DNA of 64,000 nucleotides from Mucilaginibacter oryzae. Lineage in GTDB: Bacteria; Bacteroidota; Bacteroidia; Sphingobacteriales; Sphingobacteriaceae. Below, in pieces: positions 7,775 to 16,090 of the stretch. Below the pieces are notes generated by a model. It was not told the DNA's origin and searched no databases. It was given only the letters and a program-made list of their open reading frames with translations. The DNA lies in NCBI RefSeq assembly GCF_003148845.1, contig NZ_QGHA01000004.1, positions 62,001-126,000 on the forward strand, given 5' to 3'. Numbering within the stretch: the stretch's first letter is position 1; every line of letters begins with the position of its first letter. The position numbers were made by a program, and so were the translations under genes.

Positions 7775-8638
7775 TCATTTCCGCCTCACCAATTTGTATT
7801 TCAACTCTCCCCATTTCAAATGAACCGAATCTGCACTGAAATCAATATTGTAAATGTTTAAAGTGTCACCTTTTATCTTAAAAAGATAATCCTTTTGTTG
7901 TTTTGTATAAATATTAAAGCTAAACTGGTCGAGATCATTTTGCGGGCCCGCCTCAAAATCGGTGTTAACATAATAGGTTTCATAACCAGTAAAGCCGCTT
8001 ACCTTACCTTCGTTATTAAAGGAGATGTTGGATGTTGTCCCGTTAGTGTCGGTCAATTCATAATTTCCACTAATGAGCAGCTTGTTGGTAATATAGGTTA
8101 TACCATATCCCAAATCGTTATCTTTCTGTTTGGCTAAAACCCTGATGTATTTTACGCTGTCAATAACCTGGTTGTTTTTGTTGTAGTGATAAAGCAGCAG
8201 GGTAGTGTCGCCGCCTGCTATCTGATATCCAAGTTCATAAAAATTACTATTTACCTCATAGTCGGGCCAATTGGTTTTTAGTGAATTTGGTTGATGTCCC
8301 GGTTTAAAAAATAGCGTGAAGCTTGCGCCTTCATGGTTATTCAAACTTACACCAACTACCGTACTGTCTTTTTCTGCGGAATCTAAATTGATTTCAAGTG
8401 CCGCAGCTCCGGCTAATTTTTTTGACGATATATATGGAGATTTGGTACGGCTGAGATCGGTAATATAATCGCTGGTAACCCAAATACCTTGAATAAATGG
8501 TTTGAATTGCTGTACCAGCCCGGAGATAGTATTTGTGTTTTTGACGCGCAAAACAGTATCAGAAACGGGTGCCTTAGTTTTGCTTTTACAGGATATAAAA
8601 GCTGTTGCAATCACGACAAGAAGCCATCTATATTTCAT
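7775..8638 (-). CDS. Lipoprotein of unknown function
   Basis: A 287-residue protein starting with a lipoprotein signal peptide (MKYRWLLVVIATAFISCKS, lipidation Cys at 17). The mature part is rich in beta-strand-like polar segments with Asn, Thr and Tyr, as in many exported Bacteroidetes proteins. No known domain was recognised. It is convergent with the small upstream gene and divergent from ispG. It is probably anchored to the inner or outer membrane facing the periplasm. Confidence 0.7.
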   Translation of the reverse strand: MKYRWLLVVIATAFISCKSKTKAPVSDTVLRVKNTNTISGLVQQFKPFIQGIWVTSDYITDLSRTKSPYISSKKLAGAAALEINLDSAEKDSTVVGVSLNNHEGASFTLFFKPGHQPNSLKTNWPDYEVNSNFYELGYQIAGGDTTLLLYHYNKNNQVIDSVKYIRVLAKQKDNDLGYGITYITNKLLISGNYELTDTNGTTSNISFNNEGKVSGFTGYETYYVNTDFEAGPQNDLDQFSFNIYTKQQKDYLFKIKGDTLNIYNIDFSADSVHLKWGELKYKLVRRK

Positions 8639-8751
8639 TTGTTGCTGATAAGGTTAACGATGGAGCTAAATTAGATATTTCCGGCAAATTGAGAATTACT
8701 TTGATAATAATTATCATTTATCTACGCTCAAGCTAATCTCAACATATTCAC

Positions 8752-8759
8752 TAAATTTG
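8752..8759 (+). promoter_or_regulatory. Possible -7 box of ispG
   Basis: TAAATTTG fits the Bacteroidetes TAnnTTTG -7 consensus and lies 23 bp before the ispG start. No TTG is seen at the expected -33 distance, so support is partial. Confidence 0.35.
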
Positions 8760-8782
8760 CATTATATTAATTTCCATCACTG

Positions 8783-10873
8783 ATGAATACTGATGCTGTT
8801 AAAGTGCTGCCCGGTCGTTATTGTAACTCCTTAACCGAATATTCGCGTTTTGTTACCCGCGAGGTTAATATCGGCGATGTGCCCATGGGCGGCAATAATC
8901 CAATCCGCATACAAAGCATGACTACTACCGATACCATGGATACCATTGGTACCGTTGAGCAAACCATCCGCATGGTTGATGCCGGTTGCGAGTATGTGCG
9001 TATCACGGCGCCCAGCATCAAAGAGGCCCAAAACCTGGCCGAAATTAAAAAGCAGCTCCGTGCCCGTGGCTACACCGTGCCGCTGGTTGCCGATATCCAC
9101 TTTACCCCCAATGCTGCCGAGGTAGCCGCCCGCATAGTTGAAAAAGTACGCGTAAACCCCGGCAACTACGCCGATAAAAAGAAATTCGACCAGATAGATT
9201 ATACCGACCTGGAATACCAGTGCGAGCTGGAACGCATTTTCCAAAAGTTTGCCCCGCTGGTAAAAGTGTGTAAAGAGTATGGCACCGCCATGCGTATAGG
9301 TACCAACCACGGCTCGCTGAGCGACAGGATCATGAGCCGCTACGGCGATACCCCGCAAGGCATGGTAGAGTCGGCAATGGAATTTATGCGGATGTGCGAG
9401 CAGTTGAATTACTATAACCTTGTGATCTCCATGAAATCGAGCAACCCGCAGGTAATGGTACAAGCCTACCGTTTACTGGTTGAAACCATGGTTGCCGAAG
9501 GAATGAATTATCCCCTGCACCTTGGTGTAACCGAAGCCGGCGATGGCGAAGACGGCCGCATTAAATCTGCCGTAGGTATAGGTACTTTGTTAGAGGATGG
9601 CCTCGGCGATACCGTACGCGTATCCCTAACCGAAGAACCTGAAGCAGAAGCACCTGTAGCGATTGAATTAGTTCGCCGTTACACGGAGCGGAAAAGCCTC
9701 ACCCCAAACCCCTCTCCGGGGGAGAGGGGCTTAAAACCCAAAGTCTCCCCAACCGGGGGAGATTTAGAGGGGGCTCATTCTCCCTATAACTACAAAAAGC
9801 GCGAAACCTACGAGGCCAACGCTTTTATTGGCGGGCACTTGGTGCCGCGCGTGGTGATTGATCTATCAAAAAAGAACCTGAAAGATCCGGCTGTTTTGAA
9901 CGAGGCCGGTTACCTGTACTCGCCGCTGCTGGATAAATATAACATGGCCGAAGCGTCGGTTGATTTTGTTTACTTAGCCGATGAGTTGCCGTCGTTCAAC
10001 TTGCCGGGCAATTTGAAACAGTTATATAATTACAACACCTGGCTTAAACTGGCCGATAAAACCAACTGCCACCCGGTATTTACCTTGCAGGAATATATTG
10101 GCGACGTCGACCGTTCGTCAAAGCTGAACATGGTGAGGCTGCAGCCTGCCGATATTGATTCGGATGCTTTTGGGTCGATCCCCCTGGATAACTCATTAGT
10201 GTTGGTATTGGAAACCGAAGCCCTGCACGGAATGGCCGAGCAGCGCGCCTTCTTCTTTAAAATGGAAGAATTAGGGTTGGATGTACCGGTGATTGTGAAG
10301 AGGAGTTACAGCAGCCCCACCCAACCCTTCCCGGAAGGGAGGGCTTTAACGCAAAAAGTCTCCCCAACCGGGGGAGATTTAGAGGGGGCTGATTTAGAAG
10401 CTGCTGTTTCTAAACTGCAGCTCTACGCTTCAACAGACATCGGCGCTTTGTTGGTTGATGGCTTTGGTGATGGCATCTGGATAGATGCTCCTGAATTACC
10501 TACCGGTGTAATCACCTCCACCGCTTTTGGTATTTTGCAGGCTACCCGCTCACGGATCTCCAAAACAGAATATATTTCATGCCCGAGCTGCGGACGTACG
10601 CTATTCGATCTGATGATCACTACCCAGATGATCCGCAGCCGTACCAGTCACCTGAAAGGGTTAAAAATTGGTATTATGGGCTGTATAGTAAATGGCCCCG
10701 GCGAAATGGCCGATGCCGATTATGGCTATGTAGGGTCGGGTACGGATAAGATTACCCTTTACCGCGGTAAAGAGGCGGTGAAAAAGAATATCAGTTCGGC
10801 CAATGCGCTTGATGAGTTGATCAATATCATAAAAGCTGATGGGAATTGGATTGATGTAGAAGTGGCTGAATAA
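8783..10873 (+). CDS. ispG: 4-hydroxy-3-methylbut-2-enyl-diphosphate synthase, long form, with two palindromic insertions
   Basis: IspG (GcpE) reduces MEcPP to HMBPP in the MEP isoprenoid pathway using a [4Fe-4S] cluster. The TIM-barrel part (NPIRIQSMTTTDTMDT, PLVADIHF, VRVNPGNY) and the C-terminal cluster domain (CPSCGRTLFDL with C600 and C603; MGCIVNGPGEMADADYGY with C634) are intact. The family's extra central domain is typical of the long Bacteroidetes and plant form. Codons 305-331 and 511-536 do not belong to the family: they are translated copies of a dispersed palindromic element (peptides containing KVSPTGGDLEGA). Both fall between conserved blocks in apparent linkers. Without them the protein would be about 643 residues. 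The enzyme is essential in MEP-only bacteria, so the insertions are presumably tolerated. Confidence 0.95.
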   Translation: MNTDAVKVLPGRYCNSLTEYSRFVTREVNIGDVPMGGNNPIRIQSMTTTDTMDTIGTVEQTIRMVDAGCEYVRITAPSIKEAQNLAEIKKQLRARGYTVPLVADIHFTPNAAEVAARIVEKVRVNPGNYADKKKFDQIDYTDLEYQCELERIFQKFAPLVKVCKEYGTAMRIGTNHGSLSDRIMSRYGDTPQGMVESAMEFMRMCEQLNYYNLVISMKSSNPQVMVQAYRLLVETMVAEGMNYPLHLGVTEAGDGEDGRIKSAVGIGTLLEDGLGDTVRVSLTEEPEAEAPVAIELVRRYTERKSLTPNPSPGERGLKPKVSPTGGDLEGAHSPYNYKKRETYEANAFIGGHLVPRVVIDLSKKNLKDPAVLNEAGYLYSPLLDKYNMAEASVDFVYLADELPSFNLPGNLKQLYNYNTWLKLADKTNCHPVFTLQEYIGDVDRSSKLNMVRLQPADIDSDAFGSIPLDNSLVLVLETEALHGMAEQRAFFFKMEELGLDVPVIVKRSYSSPTQPFPEGRALTQKVSPTGGDLEGADLEAAVSKLQLYASTDIGALLVDGFGDGIWIDAPELPTGVITSTAFGILQATRSRISKTEYISCPSCGRTLFDLMITTQMIRSRTSHLKGLKIGIMGCIVNGPGEMADADYGYVGSGTDKITLYRGKEAVKKNISSANALDELINIIKADGNWIDVEVAE
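9695..9775 (+). repeat. Palindromic element inside ispG, copy 1 (81 bp)
   Basis: A composite of two hairpins: AGCCTCACCCCAAACCCCTC with its partner, then AAAGTCTCCCCAACCGGGGG with GATTTAGAGGGGGCT. It starts and ends on codon borders and adds 27 residues including KVSPTGGDLEGA. It contains no stop in this frame. Confidence 0.9.
10313..10390 (+). repeat. Palindromic element inside ispG, copy 2 (78 bp)
   Basis: The same composite element as at 9695, in the same orientation and reading phase, adding 26 residues that again include KVSPTGGDLEGA. The second hairpin (AAAGTCTCCCCAACCGGGGG...) is identical to copy 1; the first hairpin differs at several bases. Confidence 0.9.
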
Positions 10874-10875
10874 TG

Positions 10876-10915
10876 TCTGAATCAGAATTTACAGAATTTT
10901 AGAATTAGCAGAATA
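10876..10915. repeat. Partial copy of the TCTGAACC dyad element
   Basis: TGTCTGAATCAGAATTTACAG followed by AATTTTAGAATT resembles one half of the elements at 17588-17693 and 18184-18292. It starts right after the ispG stop codon. Confidence 0.5.
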
Positions 10916-10917
10916 TA

Positions 10918-10948
10918 AAGAGAGCCGGGTAGTTGATCCGGCTCTCTT
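10918..10948. terminator. Bidirectional hairpin between ispG and the ilv-leu cluster
   Basis: AAGAGAGCCGG (10918-10928) pairs with CCGGCTCTCTT (10938-10948) across a 9-nt loop. Short T-rich stretches follow on both strands. It lies between converging transcription units. Confidence 0.6.
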
Positions 10949-11000
10949 CTTTGTATTAAACTTTTTGAAGCTTGTATAAGCGTATAATTGAGTGTTGGCT

Positions 11001-11255
11001 TCAGCTATTATCCGCCTTTTGATAAATAAGCCAGATAAGGTTTGAAACTTCAACCGCGCCAAATTGTACACTCCTGGTACCGGAACTTATCTCATATACT
11101 ACAACAATGATGGTATTGTTATAAATTGGGTCGTTTGCGGAGAAGCTCTCGCCGGTTGATTTCCAATCAAAATCCCAGACGTTTAAGCCATCGATGTCGT
11201 AACGGTGCCCGTCGATTACCGAGGTCTGAAAGTTCCAGTGTGCGGTAGGTTCCAT
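11001..11255 (-). CDS. Small protein of unknown function
   Basis: An 84-residue protein from ATG 11255 (MEPTAHWNFQTSVIDGHRYD). An upstream start at 11297 would overlap ilvA and is less likely. It contains VWDFDWKSTGESF and ends IWLIYQKADNS. No family was recognised and there is no signal peptide. It follows ilvA by 25 bp on the same strand, so it could be the last gene of the branched-chain operon, but nothing links it to that pathway. Confidence 0.5.
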   Translation of the reverse strand: MEPTAHWNFQTSVIDGHRYDIDGLNVWDFDWKSTGESFSANDPIYNNTIIVVVYEISSGTRSVQFGAVEVSNLIWLIYQKADNS

Positions 11256-11280
11256 TTTGTTTTTAACAGGAAAAACTAAG

Positions 11281-12531
11281 CTACACCAAATACTCAAACA
11301 AAGTCTGATCCTTATTCAATTCAATCACATTAAACCTATGCGTGTGCATCCGCTGTAACAGTGCCGGGTAATCCTCCGCGTTTTTCAACTCGATGCCTAC
11401 CAGCGCGGGGCCGTTTTCCTTTTCATTCTTTTTGATAAACTCAAAACGGGTAATATCATCTCCGGGGCCTAATACATTGGTCACAAACAGTTTTAAAGCA
11501 CCCGGACGTTGCGGGAACCTTACGATGAAGTAATGTTTCAATCCCTCGTACAACAGCGATTTTTCCTTGATCTCCTGCATGCGGGCAATATCGTTGTTGC
11601 CGCCGCTGATGATGCAAACTACCTTTTTGCCCTTGATCTGCTCTTTGCAGGTATCAAGCGCGGCTACCGATAGCGCGCCGGCCGGTTCAACTACAATGGC
11701 ATCCTCGTTGTACAATTTCAGGATGGTGGTGCAGATCTTTCCTTCGGGTACCAGCAGCATATCATCCAGGATCTCTTTGCAGATCTCGTAGGTTAAGGCG
11801 CCTACACGTTTTACGGCGGCTCCGTCAACAAAGCGGTCTATCTCATCCAGGGTGATGGGCTTGCCATGGTTGATAGCGCCCAGCATTGATGGGGCACCTT
11901 CAGGCTCAACGCCTATCAGGTGGATGTTCGGGTTGTTATTTTTAAGATAGGTGCCTGTGCCTGATGCAAAGCCGCCACCACCGATAGGCATAATAGCCAC
12001 TTCTACATCGGGTAAGTCTTGCAGTATTTCAACACCCACGGTTCCCTGGCCTTCAATAATCCGGTAATTATCGAAAGGGGGGATGAAGGTCATTTTATTT
12101 TTTTCGGTGTAAATGAGCGCTTCGGCCAGGCAATCGTCAAACGTATCGCCGGTAAGCACAATCTCAATATTACCGTTGCCAAACATGGCGGTTTGTTTAA
12201 CCTTTTGTTTGGGGGTAATTTCGGGCATAAAAATTACGCCTTTAATATTTTTTTTATTGCACGAAAAGGCTACGCCCTGGGCATGGTTCCCCGCGCTGGC
12301 GCAAACCACGCCACGGCTCAACTCATCATCATTCAGCTGACTGATCATATTATAGGCGCCGCGCAATTTGTATGAGCGCACAACCTGCAGGTCTTCGCGC
12401 TTTAAATAAACCTCACACTCGTATTTTGCCGAAAGCCCGGCGTTATATTGCAGCGGGGTATGTTTCACAACATCCTTTACCCGCTGGTATGCCGCTTCAA
12501 AATCAAGCAGGCCTTTTGTATCAGTTTCCAT
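11281..12531 (-). CDS. ilvA: Threonine ammonia-lyase (threonine deaminase)
   Basis: IlvA deaminates threonine to 2-oxobutanoate, the first step specific for isoleucine. The 416-residue protein has PLP-binding Lys55 in VRSYKLRGAYN, the phosphate-binding loop GGGGFASGTG near residue 185, and a single C-terminal ACT-like regulatory region (about 330-416, starting after LYEGLKHYFIVRFPQRPGAL). This fits the shorter bacterial form rather than the E. coli type of just over 500 residues with two ACT-like units. It begins 2 nt after the leuA stop and so is tightly coupled to leuA. Cytoplasmic; probably feedback-inhibited by isoleucine, by family analogy. Confidence 0.94.
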   Translation of the reverse strand: METDTKGLLDFEAAYQRVKDVVKHTPLQYNAGLSAKYECEVYLKREDLQVVRSYKLRGAYNMISQLNDDELSRGVVCASAGNHAQGVAFSCNKKNIKGVIFMPEITPKQKVKQTAMFGNGNIEIVLTGDTFDDCLAEALIYTEKNKMTFIPPFDNYRIIEGQGTVGVEILQDLPDVEVAIMPIGGGGFASGTGTYLKNNNPNIHLIGVEPEGAPSMLGAINHGKPITLDEIDRFVDGAAVKRVGALTYEICKEILDDMLLVPEGKICTTILKLYNEDAIVVEPAGALSVAALDTCKEQIKGKKVVCIISGGNNDIARMQEIKEKSLLYEGLKHYFIVRFPQRPGALKLFVTNVLGPGDDITRFEFIKKNEKENGPALVGIELKNAEDYPALLQRMHTHRFNVIELNKDQTLFEYLV

Positions 12532-12533
12532 TG

Positions 12534-13700
12534 TTAATTTTTTACCAGTCGGTGCGCCATCAGGCTTTGCAAATCCTGGTCATTGATGTCAAGCTTGCTA
12601 TCGGCAAGCGTTAAAAAGTTATTGTAAACAAAAGCAAGTTCTTCCTTATCCAGCGTATATCCTAAACGCTCCAGATGGAATTTCAGAGCATGCCTGCCGC
12701 TGCGCGCGGTTAGCACTATTGTGGCGCTCGGAAAGCCTACATCTTCAGGTCGAATGATCTCGTAATTTTCACGCATTTTCAGGAAGCCGTCCTGGTGAAT
12801 GCCCGAGCTGTGTGCAAAGGCGTTGGCACCTACAATAGCTTTATTTGGCTGTACCGGCATCCGCATCTGCGTACGGATCATCTGGCTCAGCTCGTAGAAT
12901 TTTTTCGAATCGATATTGGTATGCAGGCCTAAGGTATGGTGCGTTTTCAGAATCATCACCACCTCTTCTATCGAGGTGTTACCTGCGCGCTCGCCAATAC
13001 CATTAATGGTACCTTCAATCTGGCGGGCACCGTTTTGCAAACCGGCTATGGAGTTGGCAGTAGCCAAGCCCAGGTCGTTATGGCAATGTACCGAAATGAT
13101 AGCCTGATCAATATTTTTAACGTTCTCTTTCAGAAACCTGATCTTGGCGCCGTATTGATCCGGCAGGCAGTAGCCATTGGTATCCGGGATGTTCACCACG
13201 GTAGCGCCTGCAGCTATAACGGCCTCAACCATCTGGGCCAGATAAACCACATCGGCACGGCCGGCATCTTCGGCATAAAACTCAATGTCCTCAACCGATT
13301 TTTTGGCGTATTTCACAGCTTCAACAGCGCGCTCCAAAATCTCTTCGCGGGTGCTGTTAAATTTGTGCTTAATATGCATATCCGACGAGCCGATACCCGT
13401 ATGGATGCGCGGACGTTTGGCATATTGCAGCGATGCTACAGCGGCATCAATATCGCCTTTGTTGGCACGGGTAAGCGCGCAAACGGTAGGCTCTTTAACA
13501 GCCTTTGAAATTTCAACGACGCTCTGGAAGTCGCCCGGGCTTGAAACCGGGAAACCTGCTTCAATGATATCCACGCCCAGCAGTTCCAGTTCCTTAGCTA
13601 TCTCAATCTTTTCGGGGGTTGTTAACTGGCAACCCGGTACCTGCTCGCCATCACGAAGCGTGGTATCAAAAACATAAACGCGGTTGGGATCGTGTAACAT
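12534..13700 (-). CDS. leuA: 2-isopropylmalate synthase, short form
   Basis: LeuA condenses acetyl-CoA with 2-oxoisovalerate, the committed step of leucine synthesis. The DRE-TIM signature [14 protein letters not shown] lies at residues 11-24, and the metal-binding [15 protein letters not shown] is near residue 205. [14 protein letters not shown], characteristic of the family, follows. At 388 residues it lacks most of the C-terminal LeuA dimer (allosteric) domain found in forms of about 500-520, ending in a short helical region. Citramalate synthase or homocitrate synthase are alternatives on sequence alone, but the position among leuB, leuC, leuD and ilv genes supports LeuA. Confidence 0.92.
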   Translation of the reverse strand: MLHDPNRVYVFDTTLRDGEQVPGCQLTTPEKIEIAKELELLGVDIIEAGFPVSSPGDFQSVVEISKAVKEPTVCALTRANKGDIDAAVASLQYAKRPRIHTGIGSSDMHIKHKFNSTREEILERAVEAVKYAKKSVEDIEFYAEDAGRADVVYLAQMVEAVIAAGATVVNIPDTNGYCLPDQYGAKIRFLKENVKNIDQAIISVHCHNDLGLATANSIAGLQNGARQIEGTINGIGERAGNTSIEEVVMILKTHHTLGLHTNIDSKKFYELSQMIRTQMRMPVQPNKAIVGANAFAHSSGIHQDGFLKMRENYEIIRPEDVGFPSATIVLTARSGRHALKFHLERLGYTLDKEELAFVYNNFLTLADSKLDINDQDLQSLMAHRLVKN

Positions 13701-13707
13701 ATCTTAT

Positions 13708-13895
13708 TTTAGATTTGAGATGTTAGATATGAGATTTGAGACTCATGCCTAATCATCAGTGTTATTGTTTTTTGTTCCTTTTATTTTTTGTGAGAAGTAA
13801 GGTTTGAGATAGATAGAAATCTCATGTCTCAAATCTCACGTCTCATATCTTTTTAGAGCGGACATTCAAGTTAGAGAAAAAAATCTCATATCTCA
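13708..13895. repeat. GAGATTTGAGA-type simple dispersed repeat
   Basis: Several imperfect units built from AGATTTGAGAT, TTAGATATGAG and ATCTCATGTCTCAAATCTCA occur directly and inverted, giving two arms around a central AT-rich stretch. They begin 8 bp upstream of the leuA start, so they form part of its leader. No gene is present. Confidence 0.6.
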
Positions 13896-13922
13896 AATTC
13901 CTCGAAATCGCTTTTACAAATC

Positions 13923-14076
13923 GGCGGTACGTGGCTCCTATGGAGCCTTAAAATTCTTTCAATCTCCTGCTATAAACACGTTACCCCTCTGGGGTACTTT
14001 TATAACTCCGTTAGGAGTATCGTGTTTTATAGTTATGTTTTGCTCCGTTCTCCCGGCTCCATAGGAGCCTCGTGTT
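13923..14076. repeat. Dispersed element with GGCTCC(T)ATGGAGCC-type palindromes
   Basis: This stretch combines several short palindromes: GGCTCCTATGGAGCC, GTTACCCCTCTGGGGTAC, ACTCCGTTAGGAGT and GGCTCCATAGGAGCC, joined by CTATAAACACG and CGTGTTTTATAG. It lies between leuA and the broken methyltransferase and contains no gene. Confidence 0.65.
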
Positions 14077-14103
14077 CTAAAAGCGATTTTCTTCGTCCTC
14101 TAT

Positions 14104-14860
14104 TTACTCTTTCACTGCAATGAACCTTAACCTTTTATAATCGGCGTACCATTGGCCGTTCTCGTTATAAAAAGGTTCGAGCTTTTTGGTGATCTCGGCC
14201 AGGATCTGTTCTTTCTCATCTGCCGGGATCCCGTCTAAAAATTGTGCGCCAAACATAGTGATCCATTTGGCTACGCCCTGGTGGCCATCCTGAAGCGGGG
14301 TTTTACGGTCGTAATGAATTACATAAGTAACCCTGAAACCGTGCTCTTCCAGCTTGGTAGTGTATTCGCCTACTGACGGGAAGTACCAAACTTTGGTATC
14401 AGCTTTTTCATTGTAGCCATGATTGTGCAGTACTTGTTTGGTGGCGTGGATCAGGCGTTCAACGTTGCCTTTGCCACCCATCTCCGCAACAAATCTGCCA
14501 CCCTTTTTCAGGCTGTTGAATACGCTGCGGATTGCGCCGTTCGCATCAAGTACCCAGTGCAGGGCCGCGTTCGAGAATACGGCAATCATATTTCTCGTCG
14601 GTGTAAAAATCGGCCGCGTTCTCCACCGCGAAATCAACATCCGGGTAAAGCTGTTTAGCCTGCGCTATCATTTCGGGCGAATAGTCGGTGCCTTTTACAA
14701 TGGCGCCTTTATCCTGGATTTGTTTGGTTAAATGGCCTGTACCGCAACCCAGATCGAGGATGCGCTCACCAGGTTTCACATCCAGAAACTCCAACACATC
14801 CTCTCCGTATTTAAATACGAAGGCGTGTTTTTGGTCGTATAAATCAGCGTTCCATTTCAT
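14104..14860 (-). pseudogene. SAM-dependent methyltransferase, trans-aconitate type, frameshifted
   Basis: The first 92 or so codons from ATG 14860 (MKWNADLYDQKHAFVFKYG, motif I ILDLGCGTGHLT) run in one frame. The remainder (AVFSNAALHWVLDANGA to the C-terminus RLRFIAVKE) runs in another. The shift falls at 14581-14587, where GATTGCCGTATTC appears in place of the expected GATGCCGTATTC: one extra T after DEKYD. Joined, the product would be about 252 residues and resembles Tam-like class I methyltransferases. It is either a recent pseudogene or a base error. The start is 6 bp from a palindromic element. Confidence 0.8.
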
Positions 14861-14865
14861 GTATC

Positions 14866-14901
14866 AGCCCCCTCTAAATCTCCCCCGGTAGGGGAGACTT
14901 T
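14866..14901. repeat. 36-bp GC-rich palindromic element upstream of methyltransferase
   Basis: AGCCCCCTCTAAATCTCCCC followed by CGGTAGGGGAGACTTT; it differs at one base from the copy inside ilvN. It sits 5 bp upstream of the methyltransferase start codon, where a ribosome-binding region would be. Confidence 0.85.
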
Positions 14902-14945
14902 TTTATGTTATTTTTTTATATAATATTATTAAGTTCCCTTTTTTA

Positions 14946-14979
14946 AGCCCTCCCTCCCGGGGAGGGTTTGGGTGGGGCT
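14946..14979. repeat. 34-bp GC-rich palindromic element at leuB stop
   Basis: AGCCCTCCCTCCCGGGGAGG followed by GTTTGGGTGGGGCT: the first-hairpin type of the composite element. Its last base is the final base of the leuB stop codon. Confidence 0.85.
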
Positions 14980-16055
14980 TATAAATATTCAAGCACTTTT
15001 TGGCCCATAGCCGTGGTGCCTAAAATTTTGGCTTTGTCGGTATTGGCATCAGCGATATCGCCGGTGCGGTAGCCGTCTTTCAGCGCTTTATCAATAGCGT
15101 CGGTTATCTTTTTGGCTTCCTCCTTCAGACCGAAGCTGATTTCGAGCATCAGTGCAACCGATAGGATAGAGGCCAGCGGGTTAGCCTTGTCCTGGCCGGC
15201 AATATCATGTGCCGAACCGTGGATCGGCTCAAAAAAACCGGTACCATCACCTACCGAAGCTGAAGCCAGCATACCCATCGAACCTGCAATTTGCGAAGCT
15301 TCGTCGGTCAAAATATCACCGAAAAGGTTGGCGGTTAATACCACATCAAACTTTTTAGGGTTTTTAACCAGCTGCATGGCCGCGTTATCGATAAACATGT
15401 GCTCGGTTTCAACATCAGGGTATTGTTTGGCAATTTCCTGTACCACTTCGCGCCACAGGCGTGAAGCTTCCAGTACGTTTGCCTTATCAACCGAACATAA
15501 CCTTTTGCCGCGCACCCGTGCCGCCTCGTAAGCTTTGATGGCGATGCGTTCAACCTCGTAACGAGAGTAAATCATCAGGTCGGAAGCGGTATTCCTGTCT
15601 TCACTGCGTTTTTTCTCTCCGAAGTAAACGTCGCCGGTCAGCTCGCGGAAGAAAAGGATATCAGTACCTTTCAATATTTCGGGCTTCAGGCTTGATGCAT
15701 CCAGAAGCTCATCAAACAGCATAATAGGGCGTAGGTTGGCATACAGGCCAAGCTCTTTACGGATCTTCAACAATCCCTGCTCCGGGCGTACCTTAGCCGA
15801 CGGATCGTTATCATATTTGATATGACCGATAGCGCCAAACAGGATAGCATCGCTTGCTTTAGCTTTTTCCAGCGTTTCATCAGGCAGCGGATTGCCGGTT
15901 GCCTCGATGCCAGCGTGGCCCATCAGGGCTTCATCGAACGTAAATTCGTGGCCGAAATCCTGACCGATCTTTTCTAAAACTGCTTTACCCCAGGTGGTAA
16001 CCTCGGGGCCTATCCCGTCGCCGGGTATTACTAAAATGTGTTTTTTAATTCCCAT
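14979..16055 (-). CDS. leuB: 3-isopropylmalate dehydrogenase
   Basis: LeuB oxidatively decarboxylates 3-isopropylmalate to 2-oxoisocaproate with NAD+. The 358-residue protein starts GIKKHILVIPGDGIGPEV and has the substrate-binding arginines in VRPEQGLLKIRKELGLYANLRP. The metal-binding Asp cluster lies around NLFGDILTDEASQ and the adenine-binding segment is GSAHDIAGQDKANPLAS. Length and motifs are normal. A palindromic element directly abuts both the start (GGGGGCTT then ATG) and the stop. Cytoplasmic, one step of the leucine branch encoded here. Confidence 0.95.
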   Translation of the reverse strand: MGIKKHILVIPGDGIGPEVTTWGKAVLEKIGQDFGHEFTFDEALMGHAGIEATGNPLPDETLEKAKASDAILFGAIGHIKYDNDPSAKVRPEQGLLKIRKELGLYANLRPIMLFDELLDASSLKPEILKGTDILFFRELTGDVYFGEKKRSEDRNTASDLMIYSRYEVERIAIKAYEAARVRGKRLCSVDKANVLEASRLWREVVQEIAKQYPDVETEHMFIDNAAMQLVKNPKKFDVVLTANLFGDILTDEASQIAGSMGMLASASVGDGTGFFEPIHGSAHDIAGQDKANPLASILSVALMLEISFGLKEEAKKITDAIDKALKDGYRTGDIADANTDKAKILGTTAMGQKVLEYL

Positions 16056-16056
16056 A

Positions 16057-16087
16057 AGCCCCCTAACCCCCTAAAGGGGGAATTTTT
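16057..16087. repeat. Palindromic element directly before leuB start
   Basis: AGCCCCCTAACCCCCTAAAG followed by GGGGAATTTTT, a shorter variant of the family. On the coding strand it places TTAGGGGGCTT immediately before the leuB ATG, so it forms the whole ribosome-binding region. Confidence 0.75.
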
Positions 16088-16090
16088 GAG

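Noticed and set aside
8831..9463. Long open frame antisense to ispG (210 codons)
   Set aside because: It mirrors the conserved ispG frame, has no protein-like motifs, and such antisense frames are common opposite GC-biased codons.
9695..10390. The IspG inserts as assembly or sequencing artefacts
   Set aside because: Both are in frame, bounded by conserved sequence, and the same element also occurs in leuC, ilvN and between genes; an artefact would not keep frame four times.
12936..13508. Long open frame antisense to leuA (190 codons)
   Set aside because: It lies fully inside the conserved leuA gene on the other strand; composition and lack of motifs mark it as a shadow.
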